The notes: generated from the sequence alone by a model not told the origin. Counted from the stretch's first letter, positions 36,166 through 47,997 are shown. The stretch is DNA of 64,000 nucleotides from Dicyema japonicum (GCA_011109175.1 RDEW01000100.1:1-64000); one strand, 5' to 3'. Translations and numbers: made by a program.

Positions 36166-36860
36166 TGTCACAAGACAAAGAATGTAGTCAATCTGGTTGT
36201 ATATTCGGATTGTGTTGCCTGATTTGTCTATTCTGGTGCCAACCCAAGTGGTCTTGTGTCTTGAAACAAGTATTGCATAAGAGTAGGTTGAACGCCGTGA
36301 AAAATTGTATCAATGACTCTCAAGGAAGGTTGCGACGATTTCTTCCATGTGCTTCAATGCACGGTTCCCCTGGTTTGGCTTTTGCGTTTCAGTCCCCGGC
36401 GACAAGAAGAGTGTAAGAGGTCGAAAGCGAGTTGCATACACTCGTGAGAGTAGAGTAAAATGCGTCCAGCTCTTCGATATTTGTTGAGACTCGCTCTCCG
36501 GTTGGGCATACACATTTATAGTTGATTTTATTTCCGCAATTGATTTGCAGCACTCTGACACGGTCAGATGCTGCCCACACTCTTGTAACACAGTGAATCA
36601 GGTCCCGATGAACTGGAAATCGGAGACCATAATATTGGCAGGTCGATGAGATGGTAAAAAGGTGGAATTTGCCAACAGTTCTGTACATTGTAGGGTCGTT
36701 TTTGTCTCTTGTAGACAGCAGACAGAGATGTTGTATTTTGTTAGACCACATGCCAGTTGTTGTTTCTTGTAAAGTTGTTTAAGTCCTCTGCAATTGAAAG
36801 TTCCCAGAGTGGACAGAGAAGTGCAATGGAGATGTCGTCACCACCTCAACCAAAATATCC
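36165..36860 (-). pseudogene. AP-endonuclease domain of an RTE-like element
   Basis: Minus-strand frames give the apurinic-endonuclease-like domain of non-LTR elements in order: LGTFNCRGLKQLYKKQ (N-terminal strand), CCLQETKTTL (catalytic Glu in QETK), a SDRVRVLQI segment, TLLVAGD with NAK after a stop (GDxNAK), then HKTTWVGTRIDKSG and IRIYNQIDYIL (terminal TW and IDY). At least four frame changes or stops are present. Together with copy A this gives the expected EN-then-RT order on one strand, but copy B lies inverted between them. Confidence 0.75.
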
Positions 36861-36974
36861 AATCATATTTGTAAATCTCAATATCAGGAAAATAGTTTTT
36901 CTATTTTTCCTCCTAAATATTCAGATGATCGTATAATAACTAGGGCGATTTTTGTCAATAAAGTCAAAAATTGA

Positions 36975-37041
36975 TATGTTCTTTAAAATTGTTTAAAACT
37001 TATAATAATGTACTTTTTAATCAAAAATATTATATCAAAAG
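36975..37041. repeat. 65-bp direct repeat, left copy
   Basis: Begins ATGTTCTTTAAAATTGTTTA and ends ATATCAAAAG. The right copy is at 38002-38066 and about 90 percent identical by eye. The two flank the RTE fragment and look like a very long target duplication or a rearrangement scar. Confidence 0.85.
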
Positions 37042-38001
37042 CTACCCGTAAATGCTGGGCAGCGCGTAGGTGTTGGAGTGTGGTCACGTCCCGTGATACA
37101 AAATCCACATCATCCGCATAAGATGTCTCTTCTATGTCTCCTATATAGCATTTACGGAGGTCGCGGAGTGCAGATTCAAGGTATATGGTGAATAGTAAAG
37201 GGGAGAGGGAATCACCCTGGGGTGTCCCAATCGTTGTTTTGAAACTGCGGGAAGTTGCTCCTTCTGTCCTCACAGATAGTCTTGTGTTCGCAAGTAGTAG
37301 TCTGATTATCCTAACCGACGATTCATCCAATATTTGCTCAAGCACATTCATCAGTTTCTGTCTGTTTATTGAGTCGAAAGCTCTGGAGAGATCTATTCCC
37401 AACACGGTCGTTGCGCTCTTGAATCTTTGGTGCGTTGCGCAGCGCCATCTGTGGCTCCATACAATGTCTGCCGTAGACCTCCCTTCTCGGAACCCACTTT
37501 GACTTGCTGGTAGGTATAGATTCGCCATACCCTTTATCCGGCTTAGTGCAATGTTTGCCAGCACCTTGCGTATCGAATTCAGAAGTATTATCGGGCGGAG
37601 ATTTTCTACTGGTCCTTTTGATTTGTTCGGTTTTTGTATGGGTATTAATAATCCATTTCCAAGTCCTAGATCGGTATTAGTTTCAAAGACGGCATTTAGG
37701 GTTTTTGCAATTGTGTCGCTAAGTTTTTTTGGCCCATATTTTAGGAGCTCAGGGCTTATGTTGTCCGGCCCAGCACTCTTGTTGTTCTTCAGTTTATTTA
37801 TCGCTAATTCCACCTCTTCCACTGTGATTGGGATTTTTAGCGCCTTTGCTTCTCCTTGGAAAGGGGGAAAGTCATTATTTTCTTTATTCAACAGTGTTTC
37901 GAAGTGTCGTGCAATCAATTCTGCTTTTTCTTTCGGGTTACCCACGAATTCTATGTGAAGGATGTTTTGTCCTTTCTTTGTCCGCAGCAGCCGCAAAGCC
38001 G
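37042..38001 (-). pseudogene. RTE-like RT fragment (copy C)
   Basis: An open minus-strand frame (37996-36983) encodes the middle of an RTE-like protein. It runs GNPKEKAELIARHFETLL, NNKSAGPDNISPELLKYG, LLIPIQKPNKSKGP, SQSGFREGRSTADIVW, LGIDLSRAFDSINRQ, GTPQGDSLSPLLF and TSYADDVDFV. It is nearly identical to 54840-55770 and intact over its length, so it was copied recently. Both ends stop inside the coding region: there is no endonuclease, and the frame runs out of homology just after the active site at a short duplicated phrase. It is therefore an internal segment, not a 5'-truncated element. Confidence 0.9.
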
Positions 38002-38066
38002 CATGTTCTTTAAAATTGTTTAAAACATATAAAAATGTAGTTTTTAATCAAAATTTATATCAAAAG
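38002..38066. repeat. 65-bp direct repeat, right copy
   Basis: Counterpart of 36975-37041; begins ATGTTCTTTAAAATTGTTTA and ends ATATCAAAAG. Confidence 0.85.
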
Positions 38067-38399
38067 ATATAAAGTCAAAAAAGGTCAAAGTTTAATTTTT
38101 ATGGGTCGATAAAGTCAAAATTTTATTTATTTGATTTTTTTAATTTTCGAGTTTTTACTCGCGTGGAATCAATTATCATCATTCACTGTCATGCTGCGTT
38201 CAATCTAGATTCTAGAATGACAAAAAAGAATAAGTCTGTTGTTTATCTGAATTTTATTGAAATCTCCTTTGTAATTTATTTGAGACATTTGTAACTGAAA
38301 AAAACAATTTTTTATTGAATCACATCGATCGTCTAAGAAGCATATCAAATTAGCATTTATTATTTTTATTACTATTTTACAGGTATACTATAATACTAA

Positions 38400-39030
38400 C
38401 TTATTTTCTCGTCCCATCTGTCGACACATGGGTCGATGAAGTCACTAAGGCTCTTGTCGAATCCGATATTCCCTTGCATAAGTTGAACAGTAAAAGCTTA
38501 CGAGACTTGTTTGAGAGTATTGGACATAATCTTCCCTCTACTTACGATTGCCGAAAAAGTGTAAAAAATTTATGCAGCTTGACAGAATTAAACTATTTTT
38601 GAGGTTTTATTGTCATTTATTATAGATCTGAAAAAAAATTTCTTGATTAACGAAACTGATATCCGGGGACGGAAATATGTCAATACACTTGTTGGAAGAT
38701 TTTCAGATCCCAAGAAAATATTTTTAAAATCTTGTAGTCCATTGTCTTCTGCGGCAAACTCGTCGATTGTCTGTCAGATAATTGACGATATGCAAAGGGA
38801 TTTTGCGATAGATCGCGATAATTTTGTATTAATGGTATCGGATGCAGAGACATGGTAGCTACGCACAAGTAATGAAGGTTTATACAAGAATTTGAATCAT
38901 GTAACGTATTCAAGCGGTTTGTCAAAACGAACTAAGTACAAATTCATCATCATATTATGCCAATATGAAGGTATATGTGAAATGATGAAGAAGGCAGATG
39001 AAACATATTTCACTAGAAAACGCTAAAGTC
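38400..39030 (+). pseudogene. Degenerate hAT-family transposase (CGGBP1-like branch)
   Basis: Shifted plus-strand frames give ALVESDIPLHKLNSKSLRDL (the ADIPLxKLxxxxxRxFLE block), then the frame at 38610-38858 with ETDIRGRKYVNTLVGRF, PKKIFLKSCSPLSS and DNFVLMVSDAETW, then NHVTYSSGL. This order matches transposase-derived CGGBP1-like/hAT proteins around the first and second catalytic acidic residues. The N-terminal zinc finger and the C-terminal dimerisation region are absent, and stops separate the pieces. It sits within the TIR-bounded element at 36941-39122. Confidence 0.6.
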
Positions 39031-39132
39031 AAAAAAATCAAAATTTTGAAATTTTAAAGTCAATAAAGTCAATTTTTAGGTCAAAATTTCCGATTTATAA
39101 GGTCAAAATAAAAATCGCCCTAAAATAATGAC

Positions 39133-39961
39133 TTATCAATTAACAAATTGCAATACTCGGAATATCCTTCACATAAAAACAATTCATACATTTCATGTCT
39201 TAGTTCATAGAATCGATATAAACTTTCCCCTTGAAATCCAATGAATTTCAGAATGCATTAATAGATCTACTGAATATTTTAATCCCATTTCTGAACAAAT
39301 TTTTGAAAAAATCCTTGATTTCAATGCACGATTTCTTGAAAAAATTGACCATTTTAACAGTTTGATAAAGTATCATCACAAATAAGACATTTTGGAATTT
39401 GTTTTTTATTGCAACAATAAAATCACGGAGACAAATAAGAAATTTATTGAAATTTGAATAACCATTCGAGACGCCTCAAGAGAGGATGAAAGATCGTCCG
39501 AGGTGGATCACAGTCAAAAGGACTTAAACAACCTAATAAAATACTATGTGAAAATATCCCATAAAGACCATAAGAATTGGCTGTCTCTTGGAATATCTCA
39601 GTAACCTTTAATTCAATTTATGCTTAGCTGGAGAGCCGTAAAGTGCTTTTCTCTTCGATGGACTGAGGATTTCCTCCGGGAAGGTTCGATCTTCCGCAAA
39701 ATGCATCGCCCGGGAACGAGAATGTCCCCAGGAGGATGGGGTCTATCGGTCCTTTTTCGGTGGCCATTAGGTGCCCCCTGGCCGGTTCTAAATCCTTTTA
39801 ATTTGGTAGACCACATAACGCAACACTAAGGATAAAATTTACTGTAGTAATTTCAGTTTCTCAAAAATAGTTATATTTATAATATCTATTAATAAAAGAA
39901 AATATTAAATTATTATAAATATTTCATTAATAAGTCATCAATTTGGTAAGCCTAAATTTAT
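39133..39961. other. Spacer with a GC-richer patch, no gene called
   Basis: At 39613-39829 a GC-richer patch is open on both strands (67 and 69 codons) without a recognisable motif. Around it the DNA is AT-rich. It forms the 3' flank of the myosin gene. Confidence 0.45.
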
Positions 39962-42900
39962 TTAAAATAATACCAATAATGTCATCAATTCAAAATTTGT
40001 TGATTTTTCTAAAATTGAAATTGTTAAGAGTTCAGGCTGACTTTTCCACATAAAGGTACCGAATGAATGACTTTCAAGCAATTCCTTTTCACAGTTCATA
40101 AAGTAAATTCCCTTCTCGTTTACTGCCAATAGTAAGTTGGTTGGAAAAGTTAAAATTTTTGTTTGCTGAAAATTACAATAAATAAGACCCTGACTTCAAA
40201 AAACGTGGAATTGAAGAAATTAAAAGAAGAAAGTATTTTTAGAAAACACAAGGACGCCTCGTAAGAATTCATCTTCGAATCCATCAAAAGATAATCTAAA
40301 GTTTTCTAAAAATTTGCTTCAAAATTTGACCTGAGAATATTCTTCATAATCTTGATCTTTCTCAGCAATTTTTGGTGGATAAATTCTATCAAAATTTTTC
40401 CTAACAAATAAATAAAAGTCTACTTAACATCAGCTGTGTTTTGTAGGAATTTTCTGTCCATTCTCAGAATGAGAGCCGACAGTCTTTGAGCAGTGAATTT
40501 CGAACATTTATAATATCCACTTAAATATTTTCGCTTTTCTTGCGGAAGACAAAATCTATAGTCTGCGATTGGGTCGTCCCCCAATTTGTAATTCTTCCAA
40601 AAGTTCCGCAAAAAAAATATCTGATATTCTCCTGATGTAATATCGCTGCCACCCAAAAAATCAAAAATAAAATCATTTTCCGGAATATTTCGAACTAACG
40701 TTGGAACTATAGCAGTACCTGCCTTATGATTTCTTACAAAAAGACCATAACCTTCAAGCGATTTGAGTCCGAGACGACTGGCAATATTGTTGGACAGTTC
40801 TTTGGATTCAGTCGAGGATTCGATTTCAACAATCTAAGTAAAAGACCTATTCAACTTCTATCGTGTCATCTGGAATACTTATTTTGTGATACAAACGAGT
40901 CTTGCCGGATCGAATGGCGAGGATTTCTACACTGACGGGAGGAAATTTCCTCGGGGTTTTTCTAAAATAACCCAAAAATAGAAAACTTGAAAATTTTGCG
41001 AATTTTTTTGACTGTTGACGGAGCGAACGGATGTTGGGTGGCTTTAATAAGCGAAATGATTTTCAAAATTATTTTAGTCGAGGGGGCACAGACTCCACTG
41101 AGCAGCCAAAGCAGCTCCCATGTGTTTTTAATGGTAGTGGCATTCTTTTCAGTAGAAATCCCTGAAACGAGGAAAGTATAAACGTCGTCTCTAATTTCGA
41201 TATTTCTTATCGGAAGTGTAAATATTTCACGTATGAGTTTATACGCCTCATTTATATCCAAATCTGTATTAATATATTTTTTGATTTCCGACAAATAATT
41301 CGAGGACACGTTGGTAAGAGAGTTTAAGTAAATATTCGATTCTCCCGCAACCCCCGAGTCTTTGCGTTCATAGGACGTGCATTCCTCAAAACTTTTATTT
41401 TTCGAATTTTCAAATGGAAAATTCAGAATATTACTCCACAACTGAAAATAAAAGAGTCACAAACATTTTCTGGAATTTCCCCCACAATAGGAAGAACATG
41501 CGATGTATTTCGGTATATTGGCTCCTCTTTTTGAGTTTTCACGTTCACCCCCAAACATGTTTTTCCTCCAATCAAATCTTCTCCAGTCGCATTAACGAGT
41601 TTATAAGTGTTAGGAATTCCTGAAATGTGATCATCAACAACTTTGTAGCAAATCCTTTTTAAGGATAAGAAACTGAGACCTCCTTGATATCCTGTCGAAA
41701 AGAGATGAGATAAAATCGCAAATTTGAAATCCGAAAAAGGACATCATCTCAATTTTTTGCCCATTAAGAGTCCTTATGAAGCAGCACTCGTAGGGTATGT
41801 CATCTCCTCTAGAAATGAATAAAAGCACTCCGCCTGGTTTTGGAGATGTCTTGGATGACATAATAAGGGATCACGTCTATTACGTCATCAAAGTCATCAA
41901 TGACGGAGATATTTGTATAATTTACAGCAATGGTGTTATTTTTGATATGAGTATTTTGAGTTGAATATTCAAAGCACTCAAAATGACGAGAAAAAAAGTT
42001 AGGGAACTTTGTCCTAATTTTCTCCAAAGTTACCTCCATCAGCTAAGAGGTTAATATTTAACCGATTTTACCTTGATTTTACCCGATTTTTGTATATAAG
42101 TTTCCCTTTCTTTGTACAAATTCAGGTTGACGGACAAGCCATTTCTAGCTTTTTTTGAGTTGAAAGAAAAAAAGCTGTCAAAGTGGTTTTCAGCCTGTTT
42201 AGCGTCAAATGACTGGTATTTCACGAAATAGTCGTTAGAAACGATTTCCAGGAGATCGTGTTCCTTGAAATCAGTAACAAAATACTTTAAAGCAGTGATT
42301 CCTTGATTTCAAAAAGTCCAAAACCTGTTCATATGTAATCAAAAGTGCAGTGTGGTCGTCAGACAATATCTCCCAGGGATCCATCAACTCTCTTTGGAAG
42401 ATCAAACTCCAATTTGGACTAAATGAGTCTATCCCCTGTTCTGAGCTCAGTATTTCACAACGACAAATCGCATCAAATACGAATCCGTCACAGTTTCCAA
42501 GTGAGGAAATCTGCAAGTAACTCATAGACTACATTATCGAGATAGTGGATATAAAGAGCAAAGTTTTCCGAAGAGAATAGTCCCAATTTCTTGCGGAGAA
42601 TTTCGCAGACATCTCGAGAAGTTGCTGAAAAATTAATCTCCACAAAAATCTGATCTATTCCAGGGACTTTGACTCCCAGTGTCGGAACAGAAAGCTTATC
42701 CACCGCCTGAAGTTGGATGAATCAAATATTGACCTGAACTTCGACCAATGACGTGGGGAATGTCCGTAGTTTGTTTTTTGAGTCCAACAATCTTTGGAGA
42801 GCAAATTTTGCCATTTTGTGCACCTTTTTCGAGAAAAAATCTTCTAAACGTTGAAAAACCTTAATTTTCAGTTTGGAAACAACTTTGTCAGACGGATTGA

Positions 42901-45900
42901 ATGATATACACGCCAGGGATATCATTTTCCAGGCCTTTGCAGAAACCTCTGGTGAAAGGGACGTCAACTTTAACAGAAAAACTATTTCGGCATAAAGGAT
43001 GTCCCTGAAATAAAGTTTCCTCGAAACCTGAGATCCCTCATTAATAGACAGTTGCAAATCATGAATTGCACCTTTTCTAAATCGGAAGATGGTCTGTCGA
43101 CAAAGTTTAACCACTTTTTTCGATCCATGTCCTTTTTTGGGGCAATCGTAAGAAAGTTATCATTCACTTCCTTACTCACGTGTCTAATGAACTGACATAT
43201 TGTCACGAATTACCCTTTTGTTGTTTAGAAGTTTGGAGATTAGTGGATCCGGTTCCAAGCCAACGAACCTCAGGAGGACTTTCCAAATTTGCTTTGCAAT
43301 CTAAAAATCATCAAATGTCCCTTCCTTTAGGTCGAATGAATTTAATTCGCTAACAAATGGATGGATTTGTTCGGGCAGAGCATCAGAGAGTCTTTCAGTC
43401 AATGGGAGTCTCAAAATAATCTCCTCCGCCATAAATAAATTCGAATTTTGGGCCTAAAATACATTTTTTTGAAAACCAAAATTTTAGTTGCCAAAAATGA
43501 TCTGATCACAGCTTGTAGGAGAGTCACAGAAGATAAAACTTTTTTCAACTTCTAAAAACTTAAATTTAAAGTCAACAAAATCTTTGTTCTTCAAAAAGGA
43601 GCGAATTTTGGACTGAATTAAGACTATCGCCTTTTTCTGTCGCTTATCAAAGCTTCTGCGGAACTCTTCCAGCAAAAGAAAGTTTTTTATGGTGGTTTGC
43701 AGAAAAACAACATTCTGCATGGTTTCTTTTATGAACCTTCTCTGAATGGTGCTCTTAATTAAGCTTTGAATCGAAATCACATAATCGGTTAATTTTTGTT
43801 CCCTGTTCCTTTCCATCAAATTGTAGTCAGCTTCCTTGAATGCTTAAATGAGGATAACTCGAATAAAGATCCTTTGGTATCCGATTTGGAAACTTTCTGG
43901 GTGGATTATGTCCTTGCAAATGCCAAAACTGATTTCCTTTTGTTTCTCCAAGTCGTAATCTTCGATTTGAAGGGACAATTTATGATCGAGTAGAATTTTG
44001 AAGCGCGAAATAAAAGTTGCCAAGTTATGGCGAATTGGGTAGCCCATTTTTCTGATTTTGATGGTTTCCATCATTCCAGAGTATCTTAACTGTCTCAGAC
44101 AAATTTGGCGACAGAATTTCTAAAATTAACCCCCATACTCAACGTTTTTGACTTTCTCCTCATTTGGTTTAATGCATCGGACGTAAAAGGGGTTGGCTTT
44201 GTTGAGCATAACGATGAGCTTATCCAGAGATTTCTTAAATTGCTGGGCGATACATGGAGGTCTTATCTTCTCTTCGAGCTTTAAGTTTAATTAAATTGTA
44301 AACTTGGTGGATTTCCTTCTGGAAAAGCTTGAGAAGAAACTCGTTCTTGGAAGTGGCTATAACCTCGGCCATGTAACGACTGAAACTGTCCCTGTTTTTC
44401 TCAAGAAAATCTCATAAATTAAAATTAGACTTTTCGTTTCGTAAATAATCATTCCTGCAAAGTGCTTGACAGCAAAGAAACTGTCGGCGTCAGATTTTGA
44501 GCGAACATATCTGGGGGACGCGAAATGAGTCTGGTTCATTTTCATAAGAAGGGATTCGTCCGTCCCCTGAAATAAATAAATTGCCAAACCTTGGGAAATA
44601 TACTTTCTTCGTTGATGAGAGTAAAAATATTGAGTTTTTCCTCAGCCAGCAAGTCAAGCACTATTTGGTTATCTTCAAAGTTTATATTCTTCCAATCAAT
44701 CCCTTCTTGCGAATATTCGGCCTATTTTGAAACTACTCTCTTAACCTGCTCCAACTTAAACACGTGGTTGATGAAAAATTGGTGGAGTTTCTCATTGGCG
44801 TAATTTATGCATAATTGTTCAAAACTAAATTAAAGCATCAAATAAATATTTTAATTTAAATGCAATATAAAATTTATAAAATTATTAATTTTTAATTTAT
44901 TTATATATCATTTAATTTAGTTTTACCTGTTGTTTTCGAAACATTCAAAACCGTAAATATCGAGGATTCCAATTGAAGATGAAGTTAATGAAACACCTCT
45001 AGGATTATGGTCTGAATCCCATCTCAGTGTGTTGTTCACAGAATCAATCAGAAAATCAAAAATTCGATAATAAATTCTCTTTGCTAGGGCATCACGACCA
45101 TTCACAGCGGCGTTCTGAGATAATTGGCACACCACTGTTTCTGCACGTGCAGCTGTTATTTTGGCTTTTGTCAAAGCAGCTTTAAAATTATCCAAATCAA
45201 TCTATTTTTGTCTAACTTTAGTTACCTTCAAAAATTCTGTGGATTTATTCAAAGCCTCAACGTTTAACACTTTAATTGGAAGGTTCCCGTAGTTTTGATC
45301 TATGGTTCCCTGGTTAATTTACCGAACGTGATTTGTCCGATGTGGAGGATCGCGGCCAGGAGGCGGACAATTTCTGTTTGGTTTTGGGGACTGATCCTAA
45401 GAATGTTCATCGCGGAACGGACGTTCTTATATTCCTCTTGATACTTTTCTGGGTTTACCATGTTCTGGGGGACTCAATGCGCTGACAACCTGGTTCATTA
45501 AGTAATTGTAATTTTCTGGATCTGTCAGGGAGAGCTTTTGTTTCTCTGTGTCTTCCATGCCGTACAGAATATCATAGAATATGTGATAAGAGCTCTCATC
45601 ACGCGCCTTGAAATGATTCGCAATGTGACCTGGTAGCAAACTCTGCATTTCTCGAGCAAATATTGGTATATTACCGCAGTTTTTATAACTCCTTTGCTGT
45701 CGAGGATCACTTTGACATACTTTCCAAAGCGAGAGGAGTTATCGTTCCGAATGGTCTTGGAATTCCCGAAGGCTCAAGATAAAAACTAAAATAACCTTCG
45801 ATTAGGGGGTTTGCTGAAATTAAATGTTTCTCAATTTCCGACTTTTGATTGTTTAAATAAGCCAAATATTGTATCATCAGCTTAGTCGACTCGGTCTTCC

Positions 45901-46468
45901 CTGATCCCGATTCTCCACTACACAAGGTCAGTACTCCACGTGCCTTATTATTATACACTGATCCTCTGAGTGGCTCATAATATTTTTATAAGCTGCGTTG
46001 GTTATTGCGAAAATGTGTGGCTTCTCCTCCCCGATTTTTTTGTTTCTGTACCTCCACATTGAGTGTTCACTGTAAATCGGCAAGGGTTTGTAGGGATTTA
46101 TCGAAATTAAAATATTTCCCGTGTACGTCTAACGCTGACTAAATCCAGTACATAGATAGTGTCCTTTTTGTACCGAATGTGAAGATTTCGGATGACCGAA
46201 GCCTCAGACATATCTTCGAGGAGTATCATATCGTCGATCTCTTCTGTGCGGGACATTGGAATCAACCTTGAAAAGTCATCAATCCAATAATTCTATAAAT
46301 AAATACTTACATTACCTTATCATCGTCATCAAATACCATAACACGATTATTTTCAACCTTAGCAATCTTCCCCCAATGGGTATCTCGAACTCGCTTACTT
46401 TTGCGGGAATTATAAACACATTGTCTCCCTAAAATATTTTTAACTTTTACAGATTTTATCTGCGCCAT
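39962..46468 (-). CDS. MYO7: Myosin VII-like unconventional myosin (motor, IQ, two MyTH4-FERM)
   Basis: An actin motor with cargo-binding tail. After removal of about 25 introns of mostly 20-27 nt, the reading follows myosin VII. It starts MAQIKS then [19 protein letters not shown]; the P-loop is [10 protein letters not shown], with [13 protein letters not shown] (switch I), [13 protein letters not shown] (switch II), [12 protein letters not shown] and [15 protein letters not shown]. Two or three IQ-like stretches lie at 43.75-43.55 kb. MyTH4-1 (43.4-42.7), FERM1 (42.7-41.6), MyTH4-2 (41.4-40.96) and FERM2 (40.95-39.96) follow. No SH3 domain is recognisable. One longer intron (44825-44926) and a GC-AG intron (45918-45943) occur. 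One-base shifts at the C-run 46370-46374 and near 42290, and an in-frame TAG near 43309 unless that is a 54-nt intron, are unresolved. The start is the only ATG before exon 1 in frame. Confidence 0.92.
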
Positions 46469-47205
46469 TGCAACTATGATTTTTTAGATATTTATACTTT
46501 AGTAACTGTAATATATTCGATTATTAATTTTGTTAATTTTATTTCCTCATAATTTATTTTTTAATTAATTTTAATAAAAAATAGTTTAAGAGCATATGTT
46601 AAAGACATTGCACTTTATTTGGCTCATTAGGTTTTATTAGTAAAATCAATTTATGGATTCATTAAAATAATTGTTCAGTTACTTTAATGCTTCTCTGATA
46701 GATTCGATTTATTAATTATTTTTATAAATTTTATAAAATCAATTTTTGTGGCAAATTCAAACACTTTGAAGGTTGCATATTGCCGATAATATTGATGCAT
46801 TTATTTTAGATTTATTAATATTATTATTAAAAATCACTTTCACAGAACCAAAGAACGTTATATTTACTAAGGTCCCGTTTACCCATTGTGCATCACAGAA
46901 CCAAAGAACATATATTTACTAAGGTCCCGTCACACGTTTTAGGTTTGAATTTTATTAAAACCGAGGATTGATGAAAATTAATAATTCAAGGTAGGTGGTT
47001 TCATCAAAGTTACTCAAATATGGCCAGACGGGATTAGACCCCAGATATTCGATACTTTCTTATTTCAAAAACTATGCATTTCCGATTTCCAATGAGTCCA
47101 TTAAGAAGGGAATTCGAGAGATTTTGGAGACTAGGATCACTTAATTTAGCGAGACGATCGGTTATATTACATAAGCATTGAGCCTATTAGAACCATGCTA
47201 TAGAG
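46469..47205. other. Upstream region of the myosin gene; AT-rich with a tandem repeat
   Basis: Very AT-rich to 46840, where promoter elements cannot be singled out. A 53-bp tandem duplication lies at 46841-46933. Confidence 0.5.
46841..46933. repeat. 53-bp tandem duplication
   Basis: CACAGAACCAAAGAAC followed by TTTACTAAGGTCCCGT occurs at 46841 and again at 46894. Confidence 0.85.
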
Positions 47206-47320
47206 CAGTGTTTCTCAACCTTTTTTTCGTATTGCCTCTAGAAAAAAATTTCGCTTAGTCAATAATTTATCGCCCCCTATAATAAGTATAGATATTAATG
47301 CTATAATTAATTGTTTTTTT
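47206..47320 (+). mobile_element. hAT element end, truncated
   Basis: CAGTGTTTCTCAACC is the same type of terminus as those of the hAT elements at 8501-8770 and 57927-59271 and is followed by a T-run and a CGCCCCCTA phrase. No matching right end or 8-bp duplication of the preceding CTATAGAG was found nearby, so this is a solo or truncated end. Confidence 0.6.
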
Positions 47321-47604
47321 AATAAAAAATTGTTAATGTGACCCTTGACCTCTGTGAAGGTTTACAAGATGCTCTATATTTGGGATTTTTAGTAAGTGCT
47401 ACTCTGATATCCACTTTTTCGCAGATACTTAATTATTCCGCTTCTTACTCACCATATGGTTAGGTAAACTGAACAATAATTCCTCATTAAAATTACAGTT
47501 ATCGTCAAAAATATCTATGGTTTAAACAGAAAGTCCTCAACTAAGTGATTCCAGTTCTTAAGTGAAACGTATCCTTTCCCAGCATTATTTCCATCAATAT
47601 CCGA

Positions 47605-47755
47605 ACCCCTCATTATGGTCCTGTGTTCAAATCTCGCTGATGTACATTCCGGCGGAAGGTTACACGCATCTATGATGCTTTTTGGCATGACAAGTGATGC
47701 TTCACTGCGGAACCTAATTGTCTAAATAGGACTGACTCAAGACAAAGAAAAAAGA
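47605..47755 (+). mobile_element. tRNA-derived SINE, copy 3
   Basis: Contains TGTTCAAATCTCGCTGATG (B-box region), TTCCGGCGGAAGGTTACACG, GCATCTATGATGCTTTTTGG, a GACAAGTGATGC phrase and ACTGCGGAACCTAATTGTCT, in the order of the other copies, then an A-rich tail. The 5' A-box half is degraded. Confidence 0.8.
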
Positions 47756-47938
47756 TGTTAAAGAACATTTCTTGGTTACTTCCTCCCTTTCGACGATAGT
47801 CACTATAACTTCGTGGGGAACTATTTTCCTACTATAAATCTCTGGGTTTCCCTATAAATGAAGGAAACCAGAGATCAATCTGTGTATCATGTGTGGTACA
47901 TAAATCGAAAGGTGGAACAGAAACAGAAAGCTCATTTA

Positions 47939-47997
47939 CGGACGCTTTTATATTCCTCTTGATACTTTTCTAGGTTTACCATGCTATGGGGGACTCC
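47939..47997 (-). pseudogene. Duplicated scrap of the myosin gene
   Basis: About 58 bp match 45418-45475 of the myosin gene, in the same orientation, with about five differences. The match covers an exon start ([13 protein letters not shown] region) and the adjoining 3' end of a tiny intron, so it was copied from DNA and not from mRNA. Confidence 0.85.

Larger units (their letters stand above)
36941..39122. mobile_element. hAT-like DNA transposon with an internal retroelement fragment
   Basis: The left end TAGGGCGATTTTTGT (36941) and the right end ATAAAAATCGCCCTA (to 39122) are inverted repeats. Both subterminal regions are crowded with AAAGTCAA and GGTCAAA motifs, as expected of transposase-binding sites. 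Candidate target duplications ATAATAAC (36933-36940) and ATAATGAC (39125-39132) differ at one base, and the right one is offset by two bases, so they are only suggestive. Inside, a decayed hAT-type transposase (38400-39030, plus) and an RTE-like RT fragment (37042-38001, minus) are found. The latter is flanked by 65-bp direct repeats. Confidence 0.7.

Noticed and set aside
37551-37958. 135-codon plus-strand frame; similar plus frames at 37185-37502, 54955-55200 and 55525-55795
   Set aside because: Antisense to RTE copies C and D; repeated only because the elements are repeated.
39613-39829. Overlapping open frames on both strands in a GC-richer patch
   Set aside because: Open on both strands with no family signal; a GC-rich patch lacks stops by chance.
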